Assembly (NCBI GenBank): GCA_964580465.1
Contig: CAZOKJ010000063.1
Span: 1 to 5,343 of the forward strand
Origin: Taishania sp964580465
GTDB taxonomy: Bacteria; Bacteroidota; Bacteroidia; Flavobacteriales_D; Crocinitomicaceae
Direction: 5' to 3'
Length of the DNA: 5,343 nucleotides
Under the pieces are notes generated by a model. The model ran no database searches. It was not told where the DNA came from and was given only the letters and a program-made list of their open reading frames with translations. A program made the position numbers and the translations under genes. Positions 5,315 through 5,343 of this stretch are shown piece after piece (position 1 is the first letter of the stretch; each line of letters opens with the position of its first letter).

Positions 5315-5343
5315 ATGATCCAGGAGCTGTATAAAGTGAGTAG
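5315..5343 (+). CDS. Start of the next gene downstream of the capsid gene (runs off the window)
   Basis: ATG 5315 opens a frame reading MIQELYKVS before the right edge, too short to identify. It lies 39 bp after the capsid stop and is preceded by GAGAGGGCGAAAAG, which contains a purine-rich Shine-Dalgarno-like stretch about 8 bp before the ATG, unlike the other leaders here. By position it may be another head, completion or unrelated phage protein. Only its co-direction with the capsid gene is secure. Confidence 0.35.

Overview
This window looks like the head-and-packaging region of a tailed phage or prophage related to transposable Mu-like phages, in a member of the Bacteroidota. The evidence for phage is direct: a terminase small/large pair, a DUF935-type portal, a Mu gp36-like (DUF1320) protein, a prohead protease joined to a scaffold domain, and a major capsid protein sit together with almost no spacer. 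The host call is an inference. It rests on AT-rich DNA, A/T-rich leaders without Shine-Dalgarno sequences before nearly every start, promoter-like boxes resembling the Bacteroidota TTTG / TAnnTTTG pattern, and protein styles I associate with Bacteroidota phages. No transposase, integrase, phage end or host gene is visible, so a prophage cannot be told from a free phage.

Layout: two gene sets diverge from one 135-bp intergenic region (3235-3369). Leftward on the minus strand run the terminase small subunit (3234-2797), the terminase large subunit (2794-1265), a 61-residue two-helix membrane-type protein (1263-1078), a DUF1320/gp36-like protein (1074-619) and the start of the portal gene (626 to beyond base 1). 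Their junctions are 2 bp, 1 bp, 3 bp and an 8-bp overlap, so they look like one translationally coupled operon. Rightward run the protease-scaffold gene (3370-4326), the major capsid gene (4346-5275) and the beginning of another gene (5315 onward).

Together the rightward genes would build and mature the procapsid shell. The leftward genes would supply the portal vertex, connector and DNA packaging motor. These functions are normally co-directional in Mu, so the divergent split is the main architectural oddity. The shared intergenic region carries two near-identical outward-facing elements, TGWCA(G)ACTTTGT, one ahead of each gene set. It also has a cluster of TGTCA words and an imperfect hairpin, which suggests co-ordinated late control.

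Other points of note are a probable nested scaffold start inside the protease gene (ATG at 3847), a 17-bp exact repeat within the terminase gene encoding IIGKRT twice, and a short unrecognised membrane protein between terminase and connector genes. I found no RNA genes, CRISPR array, insertion sequence or clear terminator. Nothing here is proved to be a new system; it reads as a phage structural module with some unusual organisation.
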